The translations under genes were made by a program, and so were the position numbers. DNA of 64,000 bases from Ganoderma boninense (Eukaryota; Basidiomycota; Agaricomycetes; Polyporales; Polyporaceae): assembly GCA_002900995.3 (NCBI GenBank), contig CM035311.1, positions 186,001 to 250,000 on the forward strand, in the 5' to 3' direction. The notes beneath the pieces are model-generated. The model worked only from the letters and a program-made list of their open reading frames with translations, was not told the DNA's origin and did not search any database. Positions within the stretch are counted from its first letter, which is position 1, and each line of letters begins with the position of its first letter. This document shows positions 20,273-32,204 of this stretch, in pieces.

Positions 20273-22512
20273 TCAAGCGGAACTCGAACCCCCCAGCGCG
20301 CGCTTCCTGAACAGGACGCGTCCCCGCGGCGCGGGCACGACGCGCATCGCGAAGTGGACCTCTGGGGGCCGCGCCCCGTCTCCACCAAGCTTCATGTCGT
20401 AGCCGAGGACGATGTGCGCGAGGATCGCCTTCAGTTCGTTCGACGCGAAGTACCGCCCCGGGCTGCGCGGTCGTGTTCACATTCGTGTTCGTGTGCATGT
20501 GCATGGGCATGTCAACGAGGCGACAAACAACGCGGGCGGGGAACGGGGACGCACCAGGCATGGTTCCCGTGGCCGAAGGGGATGTACTCGGGCGACGTGC
20601 TCGTGAACTGGTGCCGCGCGCCCTCGTCCGCGCTGCCGCTGCGCATGCGCGCGAAGCGGAACGCGTCGAACGTGTCCGCGTCCGCGAGGAGCGCCGAGTC
20701 GTGGTGCATCGCGTACGACGGCGCGGCCACGAGCGTGCCCTGCGGGATGCGTGTCCCGTCGGAGAGCACGACGTCCTTCATCGCCATCCTGCTTATCGAG
20801 ACTACGCAGTCGCAGTCGCAGTCACAGCGAGAGCGAACATAGGGGTGGGGGCTCGGGTTAGTCGCTTTCTGGAGCGAGAGCAGAGTAGGGGAGGGCGGAG
20901 GGGTGCGGGGCTTACAGAGGCTGAGGCTGTAGTAGCGCAGGGTCTCGCGGAGGACGCTGTCGAGCTTCCACATGTTGCTCAGCGCGGCGGGGGTCCAGCC
21001 GTCTGCCGCGATCGCCGTCTCGATCTCCTCTCTGAGCGCCGCGACGAGCGCAGGCTCCTCCGCGAGGTGGTAGAGCGCATGCGTGATAGTCTGAAATGCG
21101 AGGGGAGGGGGGCTCAAGTTGCTGCGGGGCATGGGGCAGACGACGGGACGCACCATCGACGACGTGTGGATGGCGGCGAAGTTGATGCCCAGGAGCCGTT
21201 GCGCGACGACGAACATCGACTCGCCTCGGGGCGCGGCCTTGTCCAGCAGGAACTGCAGGAGGTCGTTCTGTGGTATACATAGACAATTGGTCGGTGCTGC
21301 TCGATGTCAGTGATCTCCATGGATTATTGCTCACCGGCTTGTCGTTCCATCCTTCTCCGAGTTCGGCCATCGCCCGTTCACGCTCCTCGATTATCGGCCG
21401 CAGATACGCTACAGCGCGGTTCGTGTCGCCCGTGACGTATAGCGGGTTGATGAGCAGGGCGACAAGGCTGCACATGCGTTCGTAAGTATGCGATGCGTGC
21501 CAACGGAGTGGGATCCACAACTTACGGTTTGAGAAAACGCGGGAAGAGACGAAAGATGAACCCGCTCTTGATCGTGTCCGCTGAGAAATCGACCGCGAGG
21601 GCGAGGTATTCATCGTTGCGACCTTTGTGCAAGAGCGGAATTCAGGGGTGGAGGATATTTTCAGGAGCACCGGGGATGCTCACACAAGGGGAGACCGACG
21701 AACACTCGGTTACTAGCGCGAGCGACAATCGCCCGCAACGCAGGCACGGGCTCTATGCTGGTCCAGCCTAAAAGCACAGCCGCGTCAGCTCTTGCAACAA
21801 AGATGGACGGTGGATCGGCGTGCCATGCTCGCTAGCTACGATATGGTCCTTGACGGCGACAGAGACCTCATCGATGAGGTCCGGGAGCACGGCGGGGAGC
21901 TTTCGCGTGAAGTTCTCCTTGAGCACGTCCACATGGTACTCGTCGTCAACCACGGCGAGGTCATATGCGTACCGCGACTGCAGGATCTGTGGTGATCGCA
22001 GAACAGACCTCGTCAGTTCTGCTGCATGCGACTCCTCCGGGAAACTCTTGAAAGAGAGCGACGACGCACCTCTTGAGATCCCCCCGGGCTGGACAGCTCC
22101 TCATCCCCGCGCTTCCGGAGCTCCTCTACCATGTTCCGGCCCGACACGAAGACCATCCACTTGTCGAGGACGGCGATCTTGAACGCCGAGTCTGGGTACT
22201 GCCGCAGCATCGCTTCGGCATGAGCGGAGGTCCCACAACCCAGCTGACGGACCCAACACGATACATGCCTTGCGGTACCCCTCCTCGAGCACGGCCCTGC
22301 AGTCGCCCTGCATGCGCAATGCGCCGAGGTAAGACAGTCCCGGGAGGGAGGGCCCGCCGATGGTGGGGATCGCGCGGAGCTGCGGACAGCGGTGAGTAGC
22401 GGTGCGTATCACCGGGTGTACGATCGCTTACGGGATTATTGTACCATCTTATGGCGTAGATGCCGACAATCGCTGCGAGGCACGAGTACACAACGGCCAG
22501 AACGTCGTCCAT
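20273..22512 (-). CDS. cytochrome P450, copy 2 (CYP512-like)
   Basis: This paralog has the same exon plan as copy 1. It starts with a membrane anchor (AIVGIYAIRWYNNP), followed by RAIPTIGGPS, DKWMVFVSG, a VFVGLPLC block, and an I-helix region INFAAIHTSSM. ExxR appears as ETLR near 20950, and the heme loop is FGHGNHAC-PGRYF with the Cys codon again split by an intron. The final exon ends GSSSA with TGA at 20275-20273. A heme-thiolate monooxygenase anchored in the ER is expected; its substrate is unknown. One intron donor is GC (21823-21822) where copy 1 has GT, while copy 2 has GT where copy 1 has GC. If that intron were retained, translation would stop within about 16 codons. Confidence 0.75.
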
Positions 22513-22559
22513 GCAGGGGTACTAATTGTGGTTCAGGGTGATGGAGGCAGATTTCGGAG

Positions 22560-23743
22560 TATGTGAGGGCAGATGTAGGCGCAGGTTTGTGAGCCTCAAG
22601 GGGAGGGAAAAGGAGGGGAAGGTTAGTCGATGCGGAAGGCCCGGAGGGATGCATTTCTAGCTAGCTTTGCTGATGAGATGACGATGGGCATACGGTATAC
22701 CCTTCGTGAGCATTCCCTCTGAGTCCATATTGATCAGCTGGTGTCCGGTCCACGATCCATCGAAGAGAAATCTAGAGGAGCGTGGTATCGCACTTGCTGT
22801 TATAATGGCCGTCTGAGCCCCGCTGACATATCTCCTACCTTCACAGGTTGATCCATTGGCAAGATCGAAGCCCAGATATCGATGCCCGACGACGTTGTTC
22901 GCCACATTGCACTGGCATGACCAGATGATGCCCAGTAATCGGTCGGCTCGGGCGGACGAGAGGCATAAGGAAACCCCGGAAGAGGCGGAGGATGGACATT
23001 CTGAGTTCAAATTTGAGTTCGATGGCTGAGAAGTGATGTCAATGGACCGCCTTCGCAACGTAAAAGAGCTCAGCGAACTTGCCGTACTGGTACCTCGCCG
23101 TCCCGTGCTAATGTCGCGAAAGAAAGGCGGATACTACGTTCGGGCAGGATCGGACCATGGAAGAGCGCTAATTGACAGTGAAGCGCCGAAATAGCGCCCG
23201 TTTGCACCGACTCGAACGATTACCGTCCCTCAGCCTGCACCCACCACCTACTGTACCCCCATGTCCGCTCCTTCTCGGCAGGTAGCCCATGAGCAGGGTT
23301 ACGTTTATTCATCTGGTCAAACACCAGTGTTGCCATGTCAGGTCAGCCGCATACTGCGACAGAAGCTGGACACTCACTGTGCCAGCGCTGGTCACGATTG
23401 GTACCTACGTGGAACTCGGATCCTCGATTTAGTACTAATCCTTATCCTTTTATGCTGTAGGAGAAGGAATACACGTCGCGTAATTTAGGAGCGACAGTCG
23501 CCAGAACCCCCACCGCAGCGGCACGGAACTCGCCGGAGTGCACAAGGGTAGAGCTCGCACCATAACCGTCGGGCCTCTCATGGCTGACCTCCTTAACGAT
23601 CCCCGCCCCAGGAGGGACTCATCCTTGCAACGAAACATACCTGATTGACTTATCCTTGACCAATTCTGCAACGTGAGTTGAATCGCATACGTGCCATCAT
23701 GATGGGATTCTCGCACACTCATCCTATCACTGCACCGAAGACC
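22560..23743. other. left part of the unit 3 spacer
   Basis: This is the spacer upstream of P450 copy 2, homologous to the other two spacers. It includes the relic exon block at 22980-23059, here with a TGA at 23027-23029 in place of a Trp codon. The homology stops at 23743-23750, where the 9-kb insertion begins, and resumes at 32793. No complete gene is seen. Confidence 0.6.
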
Positions 23744-23750
23744 AGCAATC
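23744..23750 (+). repeat. 7-bp target-site duplication, left copy
   Basis: AGCAATC lies directly before the left inverted repeat. The identical AGCAATC follows the right inverted repeat at 32793-32799. The empty homologous site at 15175-15190 has a single related block (AAGAATC). Confidence 0.8.
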
Positions 23751-23810
23751 TACGGTTGGCGAGACGTACATGGATGAAATCAAGAAATGATCCCCGTCTA
23801 TTGGCGTCTG
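23751..23810 (+). repeat. left terminal inverted repeat
   Basis: Sixty bases that match the reverse complement of 32733-32792 with three substitutions (positions 6, 13 and 15), all of them transitions. Confidence 0.85.
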
Positions 23811-24432
23811 CATCGGTTGCTCCGGCCCTCCCCGGTCTGTTCGGACCTGCTCGGCGGTAGGACTGAGCCGCCCATCGAAACCCTCCCCTCCTCTCAGCTC
23901 CTCCCAGAGGTAAACGGTCGACGGTTATCCTCAATCCCCATATCCGCGTTATTTCTATGTACTGTGTGTAAAATTACCGCGGACTCCTTAGTCCTCTCCA
24001 AAGGGCCATTGGCTTTGTCCGTGCGCAATCGGACGCTGACATAATGCTCTTGATAAGATGAGCGCTCACAGGTCGGCCCTCAGTGGCTCCGGTGTCCCGG
24101 TGACGCCAGCTGACCGGGAATGGCCGACATTTGAGTCTCCGCATATATTCCCCTAGATTCCCTTGGCAGCGATCGGGGCCAAATAAAGGCAAATAATCTT
24201 CTCTATAAAAGGTAACAATACGGTACTTCGCTATCTTCACTGCTATTGATCTGAGATCCCATGGCAGGTGCGTGCTAACGGCTCATTTGAAGCTTTCGCT
24301 CGTGAAACAACAGATTCAGCGGAGCTTGAATGGCTCTATTTGGTTTCTGACAGCCCGCGAGAACGAGCTCTTCGCTCTCTCTCTCTCCCCACCACCATCT
24401 CCCCTCCACTTTGCGCTCCGCCCTCGTACCCC

Positions 24433-24642
24433 ATGTCCGACACCACCGTCAACGTCAACTTCACCGGCATCGCGGTGATCCTGCTCGTCCTCTTTGGAGG
24501 TGGAGGAACTCTGGTCGCTATCCGACGCCGCCTCCAGCGGGCTGCCGAGGCTGATCCTGAGGCGATCGCGATGGAGGTGGCCGGCGCCCTCATCAACAGC
24601 GTCACGGCTGACGCTCCCGATGTCGCGGATGCCTCCGACTGA
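24433..24642 (+). CDS. small single-pass membrane protein at the left end of the element
   Basis: The 69-residue ORF has a short polar start, a hydrophobic segment of about 18 residues (IAVILLVLFGGGGTLVAI), a basic stop-transfer stretch (RRRLQR) and an acidic tail with ADPEAI. A CT-rich leader precedes the ATG. Its layout and the ADPEAI motif recur in the inverted ORF at 32204-31914 near the other end. The role is unknown. It could be a host-type peptide carried by the element or a conserved cargo of this transposon. The tail may continue in further exons, since several donor/acceptor-like sites follow up to about 24960. Confidence 0.5.
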   Translation: MSDTTVNVNFTGIAVILLVLFGGGGTLVAIRRRLQRAAEADPEAIAMEVAGALINSVTADAPDVADASD

Positions 24643-26329
24643 GGCCGCGGCAAACATGGTGCGTTTCTATGCTTACATAGGTAAGGCGAGGCTCACCCAA
24701 GCTCGTCGTCTCGTCGTCAGCCCCGTCTCATGCGCGGATGTTGGATTTACAAGTGCGTTCCGTTCCTCCCCAGACTGTTAATGCTCACCTCTCGTATAGT
24801 TCGTTGTTGCTCCTGTCGCTTAGCCAACATGAACCCCACCACGTCTGGAGCACGTAAGTCACCCCCCGCACTAGCGTAGCTTCGGTACTGACTTTCGCTC
24901 CCCACAGGGATGTTGAAGAGATTGACGCAGCTCTTTGGGGTTCCTTGTTCCTTCTTCGTTACAGTCCTCGGTTTCCACTTCCTTGCCCCATCCCCTTCTC
25001 AGTTGTTTGATACCTGTACTACGCGTGCTGTTTGGGTTGTCGATGTGTCTCCTTGACGGCAATGACCTGCGCGGCGAAGCGCCCTCGCAGCGTAGCACAC
25101 CTGGCACATGGGCTCCAGACACATGGGCTCCAGCCTGGTGACCATCGTTTATGAGGTTCTCATCTTCATCTGTAATAATGCAGCTTACAGATGTGCTTGA
25201 GGAGACTGTCATTTCCGGCGTTACTCCTTACCTACATGACCATCATACTCACCAGTAGCATGGACTACTATCTCCTACGTTCCTTCTTACCTACATGACC
25301 ATCATACTCATCAGTAGAATTACTGTATCCTATACCAAGAGTAATATATTTTTTGGAGGATACAACTGTAGATCGTACTGTGTACCATCAAATCCCCCAG
25401 ACAGAGAAACTCCTGGCCACACGGAACTCCTGGGGTTTGTAGATCCAGGTGACGTCATTTATATTTAGAAGCGGTGGCTGTACTGTTACGTATATTCGTC
25501 AAAGGAAGACGTCGTCCGAGCTAGAATCATTAAGAATGAATCGTGTGGGAACTCCGCTGACACGCGAGCGGCGGGCGCTGTCGTCTGTGTTGCATATCCC
25601 TCCCCGTATTTTGATCAGCTTAAACCTCGATACCTATTCACTGTCGTGTTGCTTTTGCCTCTTCGGCACTTGTTTCAGCAGGTGCTGCCGCGGGTGAAGC
25701 CCCCTTCGTCCCACCTTTTGGACCCTATCACGATCTCTGAGAGCGTCCGTGATTCCTATGCCACTTCACTCCTATTCGAGCCCGCCTTAGGCTCTTCCTC
25801 GACACCTACGAGGTCGTCGATCCTCTTGGCGTACCGGCTCCCCAACCGAATGCGAACTTCTGCGGTGTCGTCTCTCGAGTTGCGACGAAGCAACATGTCT
25901 GGATAGGCGGGTCTACCCAAAGCACGGTAAGTGGCAGTCCTTATTTTTCAGTCGGCTTACAAGACATTCTCGACAATCCAGTGGCCACGATGCATTGTCG
26001 TCCATCTCGCAGGCTCAACTCGTATCGCCCTTCATCCCACCCGGGCCCATGTCCAAGCTTCCTCTGGCCCCCGTTGCCGTTGTTCCTCCGCCGGAGCGCC
26101 GCGTTCGCTGCGGCGACGATCGCGGGCATTTCCCTCCACGTCACTGTCGTCCTTCACGGCAAGCCAATCTCCCCCTCCTCCGAACCCGGTCCCCTTCCCC
26201 TCAGTGCCGATCATTGTCACCCCGCTCCCTCCCATCGTCCATCTCCCCGCTCAGCGGGCCGCCGCGACGCCAATGTTCACACGTCACAGGCGACGCTCCA
26301 ACGCCTGTTTTCCCATCCCGTCTGGGTGA
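24643..26329. other. left interior of the 9-kb element
   Basis: No intact gene is recognised. A pair of direct repeats of about 32 bp (25226-25258 and 25286-25317) share CTTACCTACATGACCATCA. Between 25650 and 25930 a frame with stops contains FLDTYEVVDPLGVPAP and CGVVSRVATKQHVW, followed by a good donor (GTAAGT at 25929). It looks like a decayed exon of unknown family. Confidence 0.35.
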
Positions 26330-26782
26330 CGTTGTCGACCAAGGTTGCACCAATGGCCGTGCCGGTGACCTTCCAGCTGAGCTCCCTACAAAACGCGCAG
26401 ATCCACCCCCTGCTGAATGGCATGCCGCGGGCCCGAAGATCCTCTTTGATATCTCGTTGCACTCTTTCAACACGCAGAGCATCGCGTCCCTCGGGCAGAC
26501 ATCAGGCACTCCCGACACCCGAGTCAAGCTTGGCGAGCTACTCGAGCCCGCGACGCACGCCCCGGTGTACCAGACGTCGATCAAGTGTGACCTGACTCCG
26601 GACAGGCCCGTGAACCTCGATGAGCGCACGACCCTGCGCGAGGCCAAGAGCTCCCCGATCACGGCCTTTACGACGTGCTCTTGGCGATCTATCGGACAGT
26701 GCACCTGCGGATGAACGAGGTGACGGCGGAGTACACGCGCCGTTGCAGGCACTTTAACCCACAGGTGTTCGAGGAGGTGTAG
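26330..26782 (+). pseudogene. frameshifted coding remnant, family unknown
   Basis: One frame carries ILFDISLHSFNTQSIASLG and VKLGELLEPATHAP and ends after about 26714. A second frame, entered near 26655, carries DVLLAIYRTVHLRMNEVTAE and ends FEEV with TAG at 26780-26782. The two overlap as if one base had been gained or lost. Codon composition looks coding, but no domain is recognised. Confidence 0.35.
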
Positions 26783-27300
26783 GGCGTTGGAAATGGCCAA
26801 GATCCGAGGCGTATCGGGGGTGAAAGTGTGGTCGAAGGGAACTAACTGGATATTCCTCAACGGCCGATTCCTTCCGGGGTGTCGATATCCATTGCGCGGT
26901 GATTGGGGTTGAGATGCTCGGCTTCAGGGTGGGGGGTCAGACCCCATTGTGGAGGCTTAATCCTTTCGGTCTCAGGTGCCCAACTATCGGACGATTGTCT
27001 CATCATCGGACTGCGGGGACGTAAACAGCACTCTCACCTCTGAGTCAGTTCCAATCTCGCGGCATTACCACTCCAACTCCATTTAAGCGAGGAAGCCCAA
27101 GTTGCGGCGTTTGAATGATCCTGCGGCCCGCAAATTGCCTGGGCGTCATCATCTTCTGCTCGTACTTCGGTGTGTATCGCTTTTCGAGTTCTGAATTGTG
27201 TCTAACATTCCAGTAATGAGTAATTGTAGCAATCCTGCCTCCATCCGGACGGTATGTCCCATCACTCTCTCATTCCCCGCCGCTGAGCGATGCTGCGATA

Positions 27301-27400
27301 NNNNNNNNNNNNNNNNNNNNNNNNNNNNNNNNNNNNNNNNNNNNNNNNNNNNNNNNNNNNNNNNNNNNNNNNNNNNNNNNNNNNNNNNNNNNNNNNNNNN
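27301..27400. other. assembly gap
   Basis: One hundred N inside the 9-kb element. The true length is unknown, so the element could be longer than 9042 bp. Confidence 0.99.
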
Positions 27401-28825
27401 TCTTCCAGGAGACAAATATACAACATACCAAAAATATATCCAAGTACTTAATAATGGCCAGCCGTAGCAAGCCGATAACCTCGCGCCTCGGAGACGATTG
27501 ATATGACCAATCCCATGCGTGGCTTCGGAGCCAGTCTCCTGAGCATGTCAGCTGCAAGGGTGAATCCTTGGTTTCTCGGATCCTCGATGCCCAAAGAGGA
27601 GCTCCAGGTGCTTGGGTGTCATCGCCGATAAAAGAATCGAGCCGTAGAACAAGGGGTCGCGCCGGGATCAAGGGACAGATGGAAAGAAACAGGGTCTGCG
27701 TGGTGAAATGTTGGAAAAGGCCTTCAATCGAATGCTACAGGCGGTTAGCACGCCGGCACTGATACTGAAAGGGGAAGGCTTACAGGAGTTCTCTCGACGA
27801 ATAGGCACAGGACCACCCGTAGTCCAAATGGGTCATTCAAAGCGCCTCCCGACGCCTCTAGTATGTCCTGGACGAACTTGTCTTGAGACGTCGCGGGTAG
27901 ATGAGGCTGAGTAGTTTGAGTAGCTACCAGGCCAGAGGGCGCAGGCGCAGTCGGGCTCAAAACTGACTCGGCGTTGGGCATGGTGGCAAAGAAGGATAGT
28001 TCGGAGGTTGAGATGGAGGATATTTGCACACATACCTCAGGAGCAATAACGGGAAATAGGGCGAGTCACGATCAACCGTGGGATCTTGAGAGGCAACGGT
28101 GGCAACTCATAGTCACGAACCTGGGCAGAGGCACCCATTAGCGAGAGGGGGAGTCAGACAAAGACGCCCAGGAGCTGCCGCGCGTTAGATGGCCGATGGC
28201 GGGTGGTTGCAAGAAATCAGTCCGACTCGCCGAACGGCTGCAAGGCGCAGTGCAAATAGTTTTGGGTTTGCTCGTTGTAAGTAGATGCGTCGCTTCCATG
28301 TGAACGGTGCGTTTCCTCGGTGGCATTAGAAAACGCATATCAATACCGCAGCGATCTGGTGGCATCGTATATACGAGTGCGAGACAATCTTCAAAGTTTT
28401 CGTCAGTACCAGTTCGGGCAATGAGGTCAAAGGGAACAATCCTCAGATGCACGCATGCAACGCCTGAACGAAGGTCGGCCGAATGTGCGCTTTGCCTGCA
28501 GTGTGCGGTATCATAGGCGAGACGTTGCGACATGGACGAGCCAGATGCTGCGACAAAATCGGGACGTCGCCAGACAAGCGTGACATCACCAGGCAGGTGA
28601 GACGGTCCCCTGCAGGGGCTCCACTGTCTCCAGACAGGTGGGACGATGGTTAGTCGAGCGGGACCGAGCGGTGACTTCGATATAGATCGTGGCGGGGCCG
28701 AGCGGAAAAACCGTTACGGTTGGTTGGCAGAACGATAGGCCCCTCACGCGCCCATTACGTGTACGACGGCGGACATCGAAATTTGGGCTCCAGGCAATGA
28801 TATCCGGCGGTCGGTCTGTGGGGGG
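27401..28825. other. interior of the 9-kb element, no gene seen
   Basis: Only short open frames occur. A minus-strand stretch near 27980-27820 (start MPNAESVLSPT, end LNDPFG) could be a decayed exon. Nothing else is supported. Confidence 0.35.
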
Positions 28826-31060
28826 CGTTAGATAGATAGATAGATGGATTCAGGGATTATAGTGGCATGGAGGCCGTCTCAGCCGAAGTTGCCACTGTCT
28901 CTAACCTACAGGGGTACGGCTGGTCAGGTAACTACCGATAGGTAAGTGCGAACTGGGAGAGAACTAAGTGATACATGGTACCGTAAAATGGGCATGGGGA
29001 GCGAGTCTGGAGTACACTGGTGCGCTCTGCCAACGGAGGCAAGTAGTAGGGCAGACGACGTTGTGGGAAAACTCTGAGGATAGGAAAGTCATGAAAGCGG
29101 ACAGACGATAGAAAAGCCTAAGAGGCGGCGCGCCCGGTGGGTTGGTGTAGAGGGGGAAGAGCCCTCTGAAGTCGAGTCTGAAGGCAAACACGAGGCGGAA
29201 GCCCCGGAGCCAAAACACGACAAAAAGAATTGGAACCAGGAAAGGAGAAGGCGGGAGGGAAGGAAGGCGGGAGCACGACCATTGCGACGGGGCGCGGTAC
29301 GCCTCGAAACAGCCGGTCGCATCCACAAAATCCAGCACTGCCGCGCGAGCCTTGACATTTCCGACTGTGTTGCGAAGTGTAAGAGGGCCCTCGAAAGCCG
29401 TCCAAAATGCGTGGTGGGCGGCGGTGAATCAGCGGCAGGTGAACAGGTAGTTGGAGACGGGCTCGGGGATGGCGCGCATTAGGCAAAGGGGGGAGTCGAT
29501 GGTCCTGATCTGGCCCAAGAAGACGTCGAGTCCGACGTGGCTACTGCGTAATTGAGACAGTATACTGCACTGTCGGCGTGAGAGGCCCCGGTAGAGCTTG
29601 ATTACTGCTGGACCCGGTGGCGAATCGTCCACAACCCGTCCGATGCGGTGGCCCTGCCGAGAAGACTCCCACACCGACTTCCACTCGCTGTGCAACCACT
29701 CATCATACTACTTCACAAGGACTTTACGATCAGTGCGCAAATCGTGCAAGGCCGTGAACATGGCCCGTGGAAGGTCAGATGGCTCTGAGCCTTCCGCTGC
29801 CACCACGGCGTCGTCGCGTGCCTGGCACCGCAGGTGCTCGTGCTCACATTCACCTCGGAGAGGTGCCCAGACGATCCGTAGACGCAGGGAGGAGCGAGAA
29901 CAGCGTTTTATGGTGCATAATCTTGCTAGGAAGAGCGTGACAAGGGGGTGGTCACGGCGGGAGGTGAGCGCTGTGACTGCCGCGCGGTCGGGGACGAGGA
30001 TACTGGCGCGGGTGACTCAAGGGCAGCCCATGATAACGCACAGGGCGAGTGTCATCGACGCGAGCACACCGTCATGTACCTTCCGGAGTACAGCAGGCTC
30101 GAGGGATGCTCGATGGGAGACGCGACCGCCATCCTGCTTAAGCGCCACAGCTGCTGCTCCAAATTTTGATCCTGATACGCACCCTCTAATGAAAACGCAT
30201 GTGTCCCGCCCTTCCAGCACCTCGGCCGCCTGGGACTGTGCCTCGTCCTTGGTGTCAGTAGTGACGAGTTCAAATGATGACTCACCGGCGGGCGAGAGCA
30301 TTGGCGCATGACAGACCGTTGCGACATGACGGAGGTCTGAGAAGCAGTGGAAGAGTTCGTGCAGCGGGGAGCGATGGAAACGGGGCCACTGCGAGGTGCA
30401 GCGTTGACTGTCTTGTAAGGGAGCGGCGGAAGCTGCGCCGCTGCGCGGTGGGCAGCCTGATTGAGGCGGAGCTTGACTGGGAGGAGGTTCCGGTGGTAGT
30501 CGAGGAAGACCCGGTGATCATCAGGCCCGCGAGACGCTGTACCTTCCCGATGCGACGCGTGATGACGACCGACCACGTCGCCCTACTTACTTATGAGACC
30601 CGCCCCTACTGCACACCGGCGTGTACCATACTGGGAACCCGTACTCCAGCCGGGGGCAGACTACCACCCTGAAGAGGCGGCGCGCATATTGGTGGGTCAG
30701 GCCGAACGTGGGCCTTGCTAGGCGACTCACCGCGAGTACCGCCCTTTTGCAATAGCGGCCTCCACATGCTCGTGCCACTGGAGACGTCGGTCGGCAATGA
30801 TGCCGAGGTATCTTGCCGACTCTCAGTCTGAGGGGGTGATCGTGTGCCCGTCGATCTGCAGGGGCAGGGCTCGTAAGTAGCGGGTGTGATGAACCAGCTG
30901 GAACTTGCCGATGTCGAACCGGCGCGCGTGCATAAGTACACGACCAGTTGAGAAGGAGCGGTACGATCTCCGACAGGATCCGGATCTTGATTGCCACGCT
31001 GGGCGAGAGGTGCGGGATCTGCCTTTCGGCTGAGAAGCAGGAGGAGGAGAGGACTTCAGG
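28826..31060 (-). mobile_element. 5'-truncated, decayed non-LTR retrotransposon (Tad/I-like)
   Basis: On the minus strand, pieces in several frames follow the order of a LINE ORF2 C-terminal half. First is an RT thumb segment (RRFDIGKFQLVHHTR, then ARYLGIIADRRLQWHEHV near 30940-30760). A segment with VVCPRLEYGFPVW follows, then LLPVKLRLNQAAHRAA near 30500. An RNase-H-like piece (FIRGCVSGSKFGAAAV, 30200-30130) comes next, and a C-terminal DSPLCL...PEPVSNYLFTC piece near 29490-29430. The endonuclease and RT core are absent, as expected for 5' truncation. The plus-strand GATAGATAGATA run at 28829-28845 would be the simple-repeat tail. Numerous stops and frameshifts make it inactive. Confidence 0.65.
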
Positions 31061-31913
31061 GCCATCTACTAGGGCGGGCCCGAGGTTGCGAATAGTGGGC
31101 CACTGGGCGTCTGAGGTGGTGGATCGGGGTCAAGAAGGTTTTGGGGGGCGTTGGAAGCGGGAGGTGCACCGCCGGAAAGCCCACCGGCATCATCGTCCAG
31201 ACCCCAAATTTCGACGTCCGCCATACAGGTTCAAGGGGCCTATCGTTTTGCAACCAGCTGTAAACAGGCGGATCGCTCCTAGATCAGAGGAGACAAGGGT
31301 CTGGGGGCGAAATGCCGGATACATGAGCCCTGGAGAGAATGCCGAGAACATAGGCGAGCGAGAATGTCCCCAAACGAAACATTTGGGCGACTCAACACGG
31401 CCAGCACAACCGAATAGTAGAGCACCATACGTACCTGATATGCCAAGGACAAGCCACCAACAGATTCGAAGTGAGGTCACTTTGAGCGCGCATCTCTGGC
31501 CATGGTGAGAGATAGCAAACAATCCACTCATCCTTCGCTGGGACGGTCCAATCGGACATTGCTTGGTATGGGAACAACAAAATTATATTGATCATTCTAC
31601 TTATGTACAACGTATCTGACTACGTTACGAGGCTCGGAAGTAAAGATCACATGTATGGCAGTAGCGTCCAATCCAGTAATCCGGGTAATACAGTATTAGC
31701 GTACAACATACCAATGACCGCAGCCCAATAACTTACAATTAGATCAATTCCAAACTGGTAGATGTAGGATGAGGCGAAGGGATCGGGGTCAATTATTGAT
31801 CGCGGAGGCAGTAAGATGAGTCTCGTCGCCCCGCATTGTCGATTGAGGCGCTGCCCGCGACCGCGTTGTCGTGCGCAGTGAGCGTAGCAGCGTCTCCCAG
31901 GACTGCGTTGTCG
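31061..31913. other. interior of the 9-kb element, no gene seen
   Basis: No open frame resembling a protein is recognised. The segment from 31560 to 31790 is noticeably AT-richer than its surroundings. Confidence 0.4.
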
Positions 31914-32204
31914 CTAGGACTGATCGAGACGCTGCCCGCGACCGGGCTGTCGACGGCAATGGTCGTCGGTCGCATCGAGCGTGGCACAGAGGGGCGTACC
32001 ATCCAATATCGCGCTTTCGGCGGTGCTGTGTGTCGTACCGCGAGCCGGCCCTCCTGTCTCCTCTAGCTCGATGGCCTCGGGATCGGCCTGCCTAGCGCGT
32101 CCCCGGTTGCGGAGGAGAGTGGCAAGGACGCCATTTCCAAGCATGGCGGCGAGGATCACCCCATAGTATTCGAGGGGGATGTTCAAATTGAGGCTGGGGG
32201 CCAT
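31914..32204 (-). CDS. small single-pass membrane protein at the right end of the element
   Basis: From the ATG at 32204-32202 the 96-residue frame gives a short N-terminus (MAPSLNLNIPLEYYG), a hydrophobic segment (VILAAMLGNGVLATLL), a basic RNRGRAR stretch and an acidic ADPEAIELEE tail. This is the same plan and the same ADPEAI motif as the ORF at 24433, but on the opposite strand, so the two form a pair pointing inward. A CT-rich leader precedes it as well. The last 45 residues are Asp/Arg-rich and may read past the true end or an unspliced intron. Function unknown. Confidence 0.5.
   Translation of the reverse strand: MAPSLNLNIPLEYYGVILAAMLGNGVLATLLRNRGRARQADPEAIELEETGGPARGTTHSTAESAILDGTPLCATLDATDDHCRRQPGRGQRLDQS

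Noticed and set aside
25226..25317. CRISPR-like or regulatory repeat array from the repeated CTTACCTACATGACC block
   Set aside because: Only two copies with a short spacer in a eukaryotic repeat-rich region; a simple local duplication explains it.
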